From contig NZ_CP136693.1 of the NCBI RefSeq assembly GCF_032922745.1, positions 1,054,001 through 1,118,000 on the forward strand: a stretch of DNA of 64,000 nucleotides, read 5' to 3'. Both the position numbers and the translations under genes were made by a program. The notes below the pieces were generated by a model. The model worked only from the letters and a program-made list of their open reading frames with translations. It had not been told where the DNA came from and did not search any database. Below, in pieces: positions 24,742 through 34,400 of the stretch (positions are counted from its first letter, which is position 1; each line of letters begins with the position of its first letter). The stretch is from Marinobacter salarius. Its GTDB lineage: Bacteria; Pseudomonadota; Gammaproteobacteria; Pseudomonadales; Oleiphilaceae.

Positions 24742-25554
24742 TCATCTCTGGACCTGCCGTGCCGAACCGTACACCAGCAGGAATACGGCAAAACCCGTCA
24801 CCACCACCGAGGGGCCGGCCGGTGTATCCAGGTGCCAAGACATCGTAAGCCCACCACTGACGGCGATAAAACCGAACAGCATGGCCAGGACCACCATATG
24901 TTCGGGGTTGCCGGCCAATCGTCTGGCGGTGGCAGCCGGAATGATCAGTAATGCGGTGATCAGCAGGACCCCGACAATCTTCATGGCCACTGCTATCACG
25001 ATGGAAAACATCAGCATCAGCACCAGCCGCAGACGTTCAACCGGTATGCCCTCAACCCGCGCCAGTTCCTCGTGAATGGTGCTCATCAGCAGACCGCGCC
25101 AGAGCACAGTCAATAACGCCAGAATCAGGATGGCACCGCCGTATATCCACAACAGGTCGTTTCGGCTCATGGCCAGCAGGTCCCCAAACAACAGGCCCGT
25201 CAGATCCACTCGAATGTCGGGCATGAAGCTAAGTGTGACCAGGCCGATGGCCAGGGCACTATGGGCGAGGATGCCCAGCAGGGTATCGGTGGCCAGAGTC
25301 TTGCTGCGAGAGAACAGCACCAGGGCAATCGCCAGGACCACGCAGGTCACGATAACCCCCACATTCAGCGGAACACTGATCAAAAAACTCAGGGCAATGC
25401 CCAGCAATGCCGAGTGCGCCAGAGTGTCGCCGAAATAGGCCATCCGCCGCCACACCACGAAGCAGCCTAGCGGACCGGCGATCAGGGCGACACCGAGACC
25501 GCCAATCAGCGCCCGCCAGAAAAAGTCGCCGAGCACGGCATCAATGATGGGCAT
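24742..25554 (-). CDS. znuB: Zinc ABC transporter permease ZnuB
   Basis: 270 residues forming about eight membrane helices. It is the channel subunit for zinc uptake, working with ZnuC and a periplasmic ZnuA. The family block WRRMAYFGDTLAHSALLGIA lies near residue 35-55, and GDLLAMSRNDL and TALLIIPAATARRL are also typical. The start at 25554 lies 14 bases inside the end of znuC; a longer frame upstream is just the reading-frame shadow of znuC's His-rich tail. No znuA is in the window, so the binding protein must be elsewhere. Confidence 0.9.
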   Translation of the reverse strand: MPIIDAVLGDFFWRALIGGLGVALIAGPLGCFVVWRRMAYFGDTLAHSALLGIALSFLISVPLNVGVIVTCVVLAIALVLFSRSKTLATDTLLGILAHSALAIGLVTLSFMPDIRVDLTGLLFGDLLAMSRNDLLWIYGGAILILALLTVLWRGLLMSTIHEELARVEGIPVERLRLVLMLMFSIVIAVAMKIVGVLLITALLIIPAATARRLAGNPEHMVVLAMLFGFIAVSGGLTMSWHLDTPAGPSVVVTGFAVFLLVYGSARQVQR

Positions 25555-26317
25555 GGGAGCACTCCGCGTGGTCGTCGTGGTCAGCGGACACCACATCGCC
25601 ATGAAGGTCGTGGCTGTGGTTGTGGTGGTGATGGTATACCGCGAGGCTTTCTGCCACCGGACGACCGAAGGTTTCGATAAAGGCGGGATCGTGGGAGATA
25701 TCCGCCGGATACCCGCTGCAGCAGACATGCTGGTTCAGGCAGATAACCTTGTCAGTGGCAGCCATGACCAGGTGCAGATCATGGGAGATCATGATCACGC
25801 CGCAGTTCAGTTCGTCCCGCAGGCTACGGATCAGCTCATAGAGCGAGGCCTGGCCATTGATGTCCACGCCCTGGGCCGGTTCGTCCAGAACCAGTAGATC
25901 TGGCCTGCGAGCCAGCGCCCTCGCGAGCAGCAATCGCTGCTTTTCGCCACCGGACAATCGATGAACCGAGGCGTCGAGCAAATGTTCCACACCGGTCTTG
26001 GTCAGCGCTTCAACGCACTCCTGGTGTGATCGGCCACTGAGCAGCATGAACCGCTTTACGCTGAGTGGCAGTGTTGTCTCCAGTGTCAGGTGCTGGGGCA
26101 CGTAACCGATGGTGAGCCTGGGGGCGATGGTCAGGGTGCCGTCCGAAACTGGCTGGATGCCCAGTATCGCCTTGATCAGTGTGGTCTTTCCGGCGCCATT
26201 GGGGCCGATAATGGTGATGATATCCCCGCGCTGAACCCGTAGGTCTACATGGTCCACCACGGGACGGTCATCGAAATTGACGGTTAGTTGGTGTAGCTCT
26301 ACCAAGGCATCAGTCAT
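25541..26317 (-). CDS. znuC: Zinc ABC transporter ATPase ZnuC with His-rich tail
   Basis: 258 residues. Walker A is GPNGAGKTT near residue 38, the signature LSGGEKQR near residue 122, Walker B LLVLDEPAQG near residue 143 and the switch His in ISHD. The core ends near residue 220 and is followed by about 30 residues rich in His and Asp (HHHHNHSHD, HDDHAECSHAHH). The tail may hold zinc at the membrane and tune transport (inference). The start overlaps the zur stop by eight bases, and the 3' end overlaps znuB. Confidence 0.93.
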   Translation of the reverse strand: MTDALVELHQLTVNFDDRPVVDHVDLRVQRGDIITIIGPNGAGKTTLIKAILGIQPVSDGTLTIAPRLTIGYVPQHLTLETTLPLSVKRFMLLSGRSHQECVEALTKTGVEHLLDASVHRLSGGEKQRLLLARALARRPDLLVLDEPAQGVDINGQASLYELIRSLRDELNCGVIMISHDLHLVMAATDKVICLNQHVCCSGYPADISHDPAFIETFGRPVAESLAVYHHHHNHSHDLHGDVVSADHDDHAECSHAHH

Positions 26318-26801
26318 GGGCAGTGTCCGATGCGCAGCCGGGGCAAGTGCCGGATACCTCGATGGTCATATTGTCCGGCTGGAAAGCCTCGTCCGCCGCA
26401 GCGTTCTTGACGGCATCGGACACGCCGGGCGCCGTCAGTTCCAGCACGTTGCCGCAACAACGGCAGATCAGGAACAACCCATGGTGGTTTTTATCCGTGT
26501 GAGTGCAGCCGACGAATGCGTTCAGTGACGCAATCCGGTGAACAAGGCCATGCTGCTGTAGAAAATCCAGTGCGCGGTACACCGTGGGGGGCGCGGCGTT
26601 ATGACCATCTGTCGCCAGCACGGCAAGCACGTCGTAGGCGCCAAGTGGCTTGTGGGATTGCCAGATCAGTTCCAACACTCGCTCTCGGGTGGGTGTCAGG
26701 CGGGCATTGTGTTGCTGACAGATGGTTCGGGCCTCTGTCAGAGCCTGGGCGACACAGGCGTCATGATTGTGCGGTCGATAGGGAAGAGCGCTGGGTGACA
26801 T
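26310..26801 (-). CDS. zur: Zinc uptake regulator Zur (Fur family)
   Basis: 163 residues. The winged-helix domain (LTPTRERVLELIWQSHKPLGAYDVL) is followed by a Fur-type metal domain. HHGLFLICRCCGN carries a Cys pair, and the C-terminal CPGCASD a second, giving the structural zinc site expected in Zur. In zinc-replete cells it represses uptake genes. It is the first gene of zur-znuC-znuB, with overlaps at both joints. The ATG at 26801 has AGGA eight bases upstream; an in-frame GTG at 26807 is too close to that site. Confidence 0.9.
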   Translation of the reverse strand: MSPSALPYRPHNHDACVAQALTEARTICQQHNARLTPTRERVLELIWQSHKPLGAYDVLAVLATDGHNAAPPTVYRALDFLQQHGLVHRIASLNAFVGCTHTDKNHHGLFLICRCCGNVLELTAPGVSDAVKNAAADEAFQPDNMTIEVSGTCPGCASDTAHD

Positions 26802-26820
26802 GGGCACTGTCCTGTGGAAT

Positions 26821-26841
26821 TTGCAACATTATAACATTAGC
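26821..26841. promoter_or_regulatory. Candidate Zur operator upstream of zur-znuCB
   Basis: Read toward zur, the site contains AATGTTATAATGTTGC, 19 bases before the zur ATG. The left half matches the AATGTTATA half-site of gammaproteobacterial Zur boxes; the right half is a poor match. An AT-rich site in this otherwise GC-rich sequence, placed before a zinc-uptake operon, supports autoregulation. The call is by eye. Confidence 0.45.
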
Positions 26842-26887
26842 AAAAGACAGTGCCAGGTATGATGGGAGTGTTGATCGCCGGTGAGTG

Positions 26888-27349
26888 CTAGCGGGAAGCC
26901 TCCAGCGCTAATGACTCAAGGTAGCCGAGGTCGGGAATGAAGGCGGTTTCGCCTTCGACTTCAACCGCCATCAGGTCGGCGGGGCCGGTGTCGCCGTCAA
27001 TCTTCTTCAACTGATCTTCGGTCAGGCGCGTCTGGCTGGGGATACCCTGGGTGACCAGCGCCATAAAGGGGACCGAGTTATGGTGATCACCGATGGTGTT
27101 CAGTATGACGATTCGGCCCCGATTGCCACCGGGCACGGTCAGCCTGCCGCCATTTGCGGCATCGTAGGAGATCACCGGCAAGTTCAGGCCTCGCCAATCA
27201 AGCTCGCCCACCAGCCACTCAGGCGAATGCGCAGCGGGGTCGGAGTTGGCGAAGTCCACCACTTCCGCAATCGACACGTTAGGCAGCAGCAATTGCTTCT
27301 CGCTCATCGGTATCATGACGCAGGGCAGGGTTTGGCTGTTATCGTTCAT
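26888..27349 (-). CDS. chpC: ChpC-like CheW adaptor
   Basis: 153 residues forming one CheW domain (LLLPNVSIAEVVD, WRGLNLPVISYD, RIVILNTIG, LMAVEVEGETAFIPDL). CheW proteins couple receptors to the histidine kinase; ChpC is the second adaptor of the Pil-Chp system, beside PilI. It is the last gene of the cluster, eight bases or so after chpB. A GTG three bases earlier could also start it. Confidence 0.85.
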   Translation of the reverse strand: MNDNSQTLPCVMIPMSEKQLLLPNVSIAEVVDFANSDPAAHSPEWLVGELDWRGLNLPVISYDAANGGRLTVPGGNRGRIVILNTIGDHHNSVPFMALVTQGIPSQTRLTEDQLKKIDGDTGPADLMAVEVEGETAFIPDLGYLESLALEASR

Positions 27350-27360
27350 CACTCATATCC

Positions 27361-28413
27361 TCAGGCGGAATCCCTTTTTTGCCGGCCTTTGAGCAGGCAG
27401 GATTCTTCAATCGTTTTGACGAGTTCGCGGGCGAGCTGTTCCGGCGTACCACAGTATACGGAACATCCGGTTGCTGCCACGGAATCCGGCATGGAACTGT
27501 TACCGCAACTGCTGCTCTCCTGGACCCATATGCGGCTACCATAGGCTTTCAGCAGAGGCGCGGCAATGGCACCATCGTTGCCCATACCGGAAAAGATAAT
27601 GGCATGGCATCGGGCACCGTAATGGTCGCCGATGTTCAGCAGTACCTGGTCAATGGAGGGGCCATAGGGGCCGGGCCAGGGCGTCTCCCTTTCCTTGAGC
27701 GCACCGCTGTCGTCCAAAGTCCACTCGTGCTCCACCGGCATCAGCACAACGTCGCCATTGTGAACACGATACCCTGTTTCAGCCCCTTTGAGCTGGTAGT
27801 GTGCGTGACGGCCCAGCACGCGAGTCAGCACGTCGGTGAAGTTGTTGTCGATGTGTTGGGCATAGATAAAACCCACTGGCAACCCCGATGGCAGGTTGTC
27901 CAGGAAGGTTTTCACCGCGGCCGGGCCGCCCAGTGACGCCCCTAGAATCCAGACCTCCTCAGCCGGCAGGTCTGCTGAGGCCGGCTGGATCCAGTGAGGC
28001 AGTTTGGGAGAGGTCTCCGATTGTGGTTGTTCGGTGGCCAACTCTTCAATAGCGGCCGCGGAATCCAGCTTTTCCAGATGCCCCAGGGACTGCTCCAGCT
28101 TGTCCAGCAAGCGGCGTTCCCAGCGGAAATACTCAGTGGTGCCCGGTTTTGGAGCAGGGTCGAGGCCAAACAGAACGGGTGCTTCGGTGTTCTCTAGCAG
28201 ATGGTCAAACAGCACCGGGTGATCGGCTTCGTCTTCCAGAGTAATCAACCACAGGCTGGCATCCGGGAATTCAGAGTAGCCCTGCAGACGATCCGGGTCT
28301 CCGGAAAAGCAAACGTCCAGGCCAAACCTGGACGAGGCTTCCTGCAGGCGGTGGCGCTGAAGGACAATATCCGAGACGATACCGACCGCTGGCCGTCCTG
28401 GCTGGCCGGTCAT
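27361..28413 (-). CDS. chpB: ChpB methylesterase (CheB-like)
   Basis: About 350 residues. The C-terminal half is a CheB methylesterase: Ser in LGASLGGPA near residue 180, His in YAQHID and Asp in SGMGNDGA form the triad that removes methyl groups from the PilJ receptor. The N-terminal 150 residues look like a degraded receiver fold: the position of the phosphorylated Asp reads LWLITLEDE without a clear acceptor. Phospho-activation by ChpA is therefore doubtful. The start overlaps the chpA stop (TGATG). PilK is the matching methyltransferase. Confidence 0.85.
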   Translation of the reverse strand: MTGQPGRPAVGIVSDIVLQRHRLQEASSRFGLDVCFSGDPDRLQGYSEFPDASLWLITLEDEADHPVLFDHLLENTEAPVLFGLDPAPKPGTTEYFRWERRLLDKLEQSLGHLEKLDSAAAIEELATEQPQSETSPKLPHWIQPASADLPAEEVWILGASLGGPAAVKTFLDNLPSGLPVGFIYAQHIDNNFTDVLTRVLGRHAHYQLKGAETGYRVHNGDVVLMPVEHEWTLDDSGALKERETPWPGPYGPSIDQVLLNIGDHYGARCHAIIFSGMGNDGAIAAPLLKAYGSRIWVQESSSCGNSSMPDSVAATGCSVYCGTPEQLARELVKTIEESCLLKGRQKRDSA

Positions 28414-31400
28414 CACTGATTCCTGGTCAGCCGCGTGATGGTGTCAAGCAGCTCGGTCTCCTGGAAAGGCTTGCCGAGGTATTCGTTGACACCAATGGCC
28501 AGCGCTCGCTCGCGGTGTTTTTCTCCGGTACGGGAGGTAATCATGCAGATTGGCGTGTCCCGCAGGTTGTCATCGTGGCGCACAAAGCTTGCAACCTCGA
28601 AGCCGTCCATCCGGGGCATTTCGATATCGAGCAGGATAATATCCGGCTTGTGGTCCTGCAGTTGGGCGACCGCATCCAGGCCGTCTTTGGCCGTGACCAC
28701 CTCCATACCGTTACGCTCCAACAGGCGAGACGTTACCTTGCGCACTGTTACCGAGTCATCGACCACCATTACCACAGTAGACTGTTCCTCGTGGCGCGAT
28801 GCTTCTTTCGCCTTTTCGAGGTTTGCCAGGCGCTGGCGCTCGGAGAGGATGTCGGAACGGATCATCGCCGGCAGGTCAAGGATCACCACCACGTTACCAT
28901 CACCCAGGATGGTGGCACCGGACACACCCCGGACGGTACTGAACTGCGGCCCAAGCGACTTAACCACGATTTCGCGGCTACCCATCAGGCTATCCACCTG
29001 CAGGGCCATGGGCTGTTCGGCACCCCGCACCAGGATGACCGGCAGCGGCAGGGCCTGACCTTGAAGCTTGGGATGGTGATCACTGTTAAGCAGGCTGCCC
29101 AAATACTGCAGGCGGTACTGTTGGCCAGCGTATTCATACATTGGTGCATCGGGCTTGTAGTATTCCTCAAGCTCGTAAGTGCTCACCCGAACGATGCCTT
29201 CGATGGTATTCAATGGGATGGCGTAGAAATCCTCGCCGGTGGAGACCATCAGTGCCCGGTTGACCGATACTGTGAACGGTAATCGAACGGTAAAGACGGT
29301 GCCTTTGCCAACGGTGGAGTCGATGTCCAGGCTGCCGCCTAGCTGCTTGATCTCGCTGGCAACCACATCCATGCCCACGCCACGGCCGGAAATCTGGGTA
29401 ACGGCCTGGGCGGTGGAGAAACCGGGTTGCAGGATGAACTGCAGGATTTCCCGCTCGCTCAGGTCCTCGTCCTTGGCCATCATGCCCTGGCGAATGGCCT
29501 TGTCGCGAATGACCTGAGCGGGGATGCCCGCACCATCGTCGATCATCCGCAATACCACATCGCCGCCTTCCCGGGTCAGCGACAGCGTCACTTCGCCAGT
29601 TTCCGGCTTGCCGGCCGTCTTACGGTCGGCCGGCTTTTCGATGCCGTGGTCCAGCGCGTTACGCAACATGTGCTCCAGCGGCGCGATCATGCGCTCGAGG
29701 ATATTGCGGTCCATTTCCCCTTCCGGGTTGCGGACATCAAACTCGACTTTCTTGCTGAGCTCGCCGCTGATCTGGCGGACAATCCGGCGCAGTCTGGGCA
29801 CCATGGAGGCAAACGGAATCATCCGGGTCTTCATCAGACCTTCCTGAAGCTCCGTGTTGATCCGCGATTGTTGCACCAGCAGCGTCTCGGTATCCCGTAC
29901 CCGGTCAGACAGGGTTTCCCTCAGGTCCGCAAGGTCAGACGATGACTCCGTCAGGGCCCGTGACAACTGCTGGATGGCGGAATAGCGGTCCATCTCCAGC
30001 GGGTCGAAGTCGTCGCCGTAATCCGGGCCGTGCTCTTTCTCCGCGCGGAACAGAATCTGGGTTTCGGTCTCGATTTCCATCCGGCGCAGCTGCTCGCGCA
30101 GACGCTCGATGGTGGCGGCCATTTCGTCCAGGTTGTGGCTGAAATCGCTGGTCTGCTGCTCCAGTCGACCACGGGTAATACTGGTTTCACCGGCCAGGTT
30201 AACCAATTCGTCCAGCAGCGGCGCGGAGACCCGGATGGTTTCCTGAGGCGCGCGCTGGGCGGCAGCCGCTTTCGCGGGCGTCTTGGAAGGAACCTTGTTG
30301 GGTTTGGGCGCGGGTGCGACTGGTTTTTCCGGTTTGGCAGGCGCTTCCGCCGCCGGCTCCTGGGTTTTCGGCAATTCCTCTGTTTTTGCGTGCGGTTTGG
30401 TGGGCTCTGGAACAGCGCCTGTGTCTTCAAACCGCTGACGGATATCGCCCACCAGCGACACAATCGCGTCGTGGTCACTGGTAATGGCTTGCCAGGCCTC
30501 GTCGCCCGGGGTATTACCGCCCAGGTCGATCAGCCGCGTTTCCAGCGCGTGGGCCTTGTCGCCCAGCTCGACAAGCTGCGACAGCCGAGCGCCACCTTTC
30601 AGGGTGTGGAGGGCCCGCTGGGCTTCCTGATTAAAGTGATGGTTAGCCGCATCCTTACGCCAGTCGTCCAGTAACTGCTCCAACTGATCGAGGATCTCGC
30701 CGGCCTCTTCCAGGAAAATCTCCAGGACTTCGGCATCGACGGTTTCGCCCTCTGCAGAGGGTTCAGTCTGAGCGGCGGGCGCGGACAGCTCGTCACCGGA
30801 GACTTTGTGGGCGTCGTTCAGTGCTTCAACCAATACCACGTCCGAAGCGGGCTTGTTGCCCTCTTCCAGACTGGTGAGCATGGTTTTCAGAGTGCCATGC
30901 GCTTGTTCACTGAGTTCCAGCAGGATTGACTGATTGCTGGAACCGGCGATCAGAGGGTCCAGGGCATCAGACCAGGCCTCGGCCAGATCGGCAATCGGGT
31001 CGACATCGGACAGGCGAGCGCCGCCTTTGAGTGTATGCAGCTCCTGCTGCAACTGGGTAACGCCAGCCAGCTCTTCGGGCTCTTCGCGCCACTGGGCCAG
31101 GCATTCGCCGATTGCTTCGTGAATCTCCAGGCCCTCGTCGAGGAAGATGCCAACCAGGTCATCGTCGGAGGCCTCTGCAATAGCGTCTGTGACCGATGCC
31201 GGTTGTTCGTCGGCTGCGGGTGCCTCGTCGACAGTTTCCGGTTCTTCCGCAGGTTCTTCAAGTTCCGCGGATGGTTGTGGCTTGCCAGAGAGGATGGCTT
31301 CGACCTTGGCCACCAGTTCTGTTGCCGGCGGGCAGGGTTTCTGGGTGGCAACCTGTTCAACCATTTGTGCCAACCGGTCGTGGCAGGCAAATAGCAGGTC

Positions 31401-34400
31401 GTTCATGTCGTTGCTGGCGTCAAGCTGGCCTTCGGCGACCTTCTCGAACAAATCTTCAAGAACATGGGTCAGGTCGCCAATGGCATCGACGCCTGCCATG
31501 CGGGCACCGCCTTTGAGGGTGTGCACATCGCGTTGCAGCTCCGCCGCCACGTCGCGATTGTTGATGTCCTCACTCCAGGTATGTAACGCGCTGCCGGTGG
31601 AGTTGATCAGGTCGTAGGCTTCTTCCAGGAAGATGCCGATCAGTTCCGGATCCAGGTGAGACAGGTCGGTGGCATGTTCCTCTTCAGGTTCCTCCGCCGT
31701 GGTTTCTGGCTCTTCGGTCTCATCCTCTTCCAGTTCGGCCAGCGGAATCTCGTCATCGTCTTCCGGTTCAGCGTCCTGCTGTCTGACATCGGTCACTGGC
31801 CTGGAGCCCGTGGCGCTGTCCATGTAGGCATGGATTTCACTGATCAGGTCCGGCGCCGGGCGCGGTGGTTCCTGTTGCTCGAGAGCATCGACCATGCCAG
31901 CCAGTCGGTCATGAGAGCGGAATAACAGGTCGGAAAGCTCTCCGGTAACGGCAAGCCGTTGCTCGGTCAGTCCTTCAAACAGGTTCTCCAACTCATGGGA
32001 AAGATCACCCACCGGCTGAATATCTGCCAGGCGAGCACCGCCTTTGAGGGTATGCAGGTCCCGTTGTAAAAGGCGTAAAAGATCCAGGTTCTCAGTGCTG
32101 TCGCTCCAGCTTTGCAAGGCGTCGGCGGTGCTGTCGATCAGGTCACGGGCTTCTTCAAGGAAGATCTCCGCCAGTTCCTGATCCATATCTTCATCGGTTT
32201 CCGCCAGTGGTGGCATCTCACCACTGGGTTCCGCGGCATCTTCCGCCTCGGCCTCCAGGCTGCGATCGATCTCTTCCAGATCCCCGGTGAACTCCTGTTC
32301 AAACGCATCCGGGCCATTGTCTGCGGGCGTCTGGGGAGCCAATATTTCCAGGTTGGCAATCAGATCGGCGTTGGCCTCGGTCGCAAGCCCGGCCGCTACC
32401 TGATCCATCATGTTGATCAGGTGCTCATGGCCTGCGCGTACACTATCGAAGAAAGGTGAATCGGGAACGAAATCGGGGTTTGAAGCGCGCTCGTAAACCT
32501 GTTTAAGGGCACCCGACAGTTCGGCAACGTCGCCCAGCCCGGCGTCCTGTGCGCCTTCGGTGAGTTGGTGCAATTCCCTGCGCAGCGTTTCCAGGGCGGA
32601 GGTTGCTTCGGGGTTTTCCGCCCACTCGTCAAGAATCCGGTCGGCATCCAGCAGGATATCCAGGCCTTCATTCAGGAACAATTGAACCAGTTGTGGGCGG
32701 GCATTCTCTTCCGGATCGTCGGTCCGGGAGCCATCGCCACGAAGGGTGGCATTGCTGACCTGTTCCAGTTTTGCCAGGAAGGTTTCGGTGCCCGGTAGGT
32801 CAGCCTGGGGATTCTCCCGGATCTGGCCAAGGCCCTGAGTCAGGAAATGACAGGTATCGCCAATCAGGCTTATAACGTCGCGATCGGCACGTTTATTCCG
32901 TGCCCGGGCTTCCTTGACGAAGCGTTCCAGAGGCGTAATTACTGTCGCAATGGGTGCGATACCGGCGGTGTGCGCACTGCCCTTAAGGGTATGAAGCGCG
33001 CGTGACAGGTCGTCGGTATAGGCAACGCTCGCTTTGTTGCCCGCGGCGTAGAGGAAGTCCTGCAGGGTTTGCAGGTGGGTTTCGGTCTCGCTCTCGAAAA
33101 TATCCAGCAGCACTGGATCGACGACGGCATCCTCTTCTGCAGCTGTCAATTCTGGCTCGGCTTCGCCGCTCACGGTTTCTGACTGTGGCTCAGACGGAGG
33201 CATGGTGCTGGTATCTGGAATTTCGCCGTTTGCCAGGGCATTGGCGCGTGCTTCCATGCTCGATGTGTCGCGGGAGGGGGACTGGCGTTTCTCGAAATCG
33301 TCAACCAACTCGGGCAGGGCTGCAGTAGCGTCGTCCAGCATCGCCGCGATGTCGTCATTCATGAAAATACTGCCGTCAATCACGCGGTTCAGCATGTTCT
33401 CGACAGACCAGGCCAGTTCGCCGACAACCAGCGCACCAACCATCCGACCGCTTCCTTTAAGAGTATGGAACGCGCGCCGGACTTCCGAGAGCGCCGTGCG
33501 GTCATCGTGCTGACGCAGGAGCATTGGAAGGTATTCGCGAATGGTGTCCAGCACCTCGCCGGCTTCTTCAATGAATATTTCGAGGATTTCATCGTCGATC
33601 AGGTCATCCCCGAACTCAGCCTCTGGTATGGACTGTTGCCCGGCATGGGCGGCTTCGCCGTCGCTGCCACCGTCGATTACGGGTAGCTCTTCATCCACTG
33701 CACCGGTTTCTTCCGATACGCTGTCGATGTCGGTTTTTCGCGTGGTAGACAGAGCTTCAGCGCGTTCAATCAGCTCGGCAACCTCGCCATCGGCCTGTCC
33801 GTCGCGGAAGTCGTTGATCAGCGAGGGAATTCGGCTGTTGACGTCATCAATCAAACCGAACATGTCGTCGGTGGGCCGGAGCGTTTGGTCGATCACCCGG
33901 TTGAGCAGGTTCTCCACGGACCAGGCCAGCTCACCGATGCTGGTTGCGCCCACGAGCCGGCCACTGCCCTTAAGAGTGTGGAACGCGCGGCGGACTTCAG
34001 TCAGTGCGTCGCGATCATCGTGGTTCTGACGCAGGCGAGGATAGAATTCGTTGATCGTTTCCAGAACTTCTTCGGCTTCCTCGATAAAAATGCCGAGGAT
34101 TTCGTCATCCAACAGTTCTTTATCAGAGCTCTTGGATTCGGCTTCGACCGACTCGACGGGTACTTCCGCGTCAACAACCGGTACTTCGTCGGCGGTCGGA
34201 TGTTTCCAGGTGGGCTCTTCGCCAACCGGAAAGCCGAGGGAGTTCAGGCTGGCCTCGGCAACCCCGAGCACACTCTCGTTGTCGCTTATGCCCTCGGCAA
34301 GCCGCTCCAGATAGTATTCAATACTGGTAATGGCGTCGGCCAGTGTATCGAGCTGTTTCCAGTCCGGAACCTGCTTGCCCCCCAACAGTACGTCGGTGAT

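Noticed and set aside
30934..33500. Repeated DNA segments within chpA that might look like a tandem repeat or array
   Set aside because: They are the coding sequence of repeated phosphotransfer domains (HTLKGGAR), spaced by about 500 bases; not a nucleotide repeat element or CRISPR.
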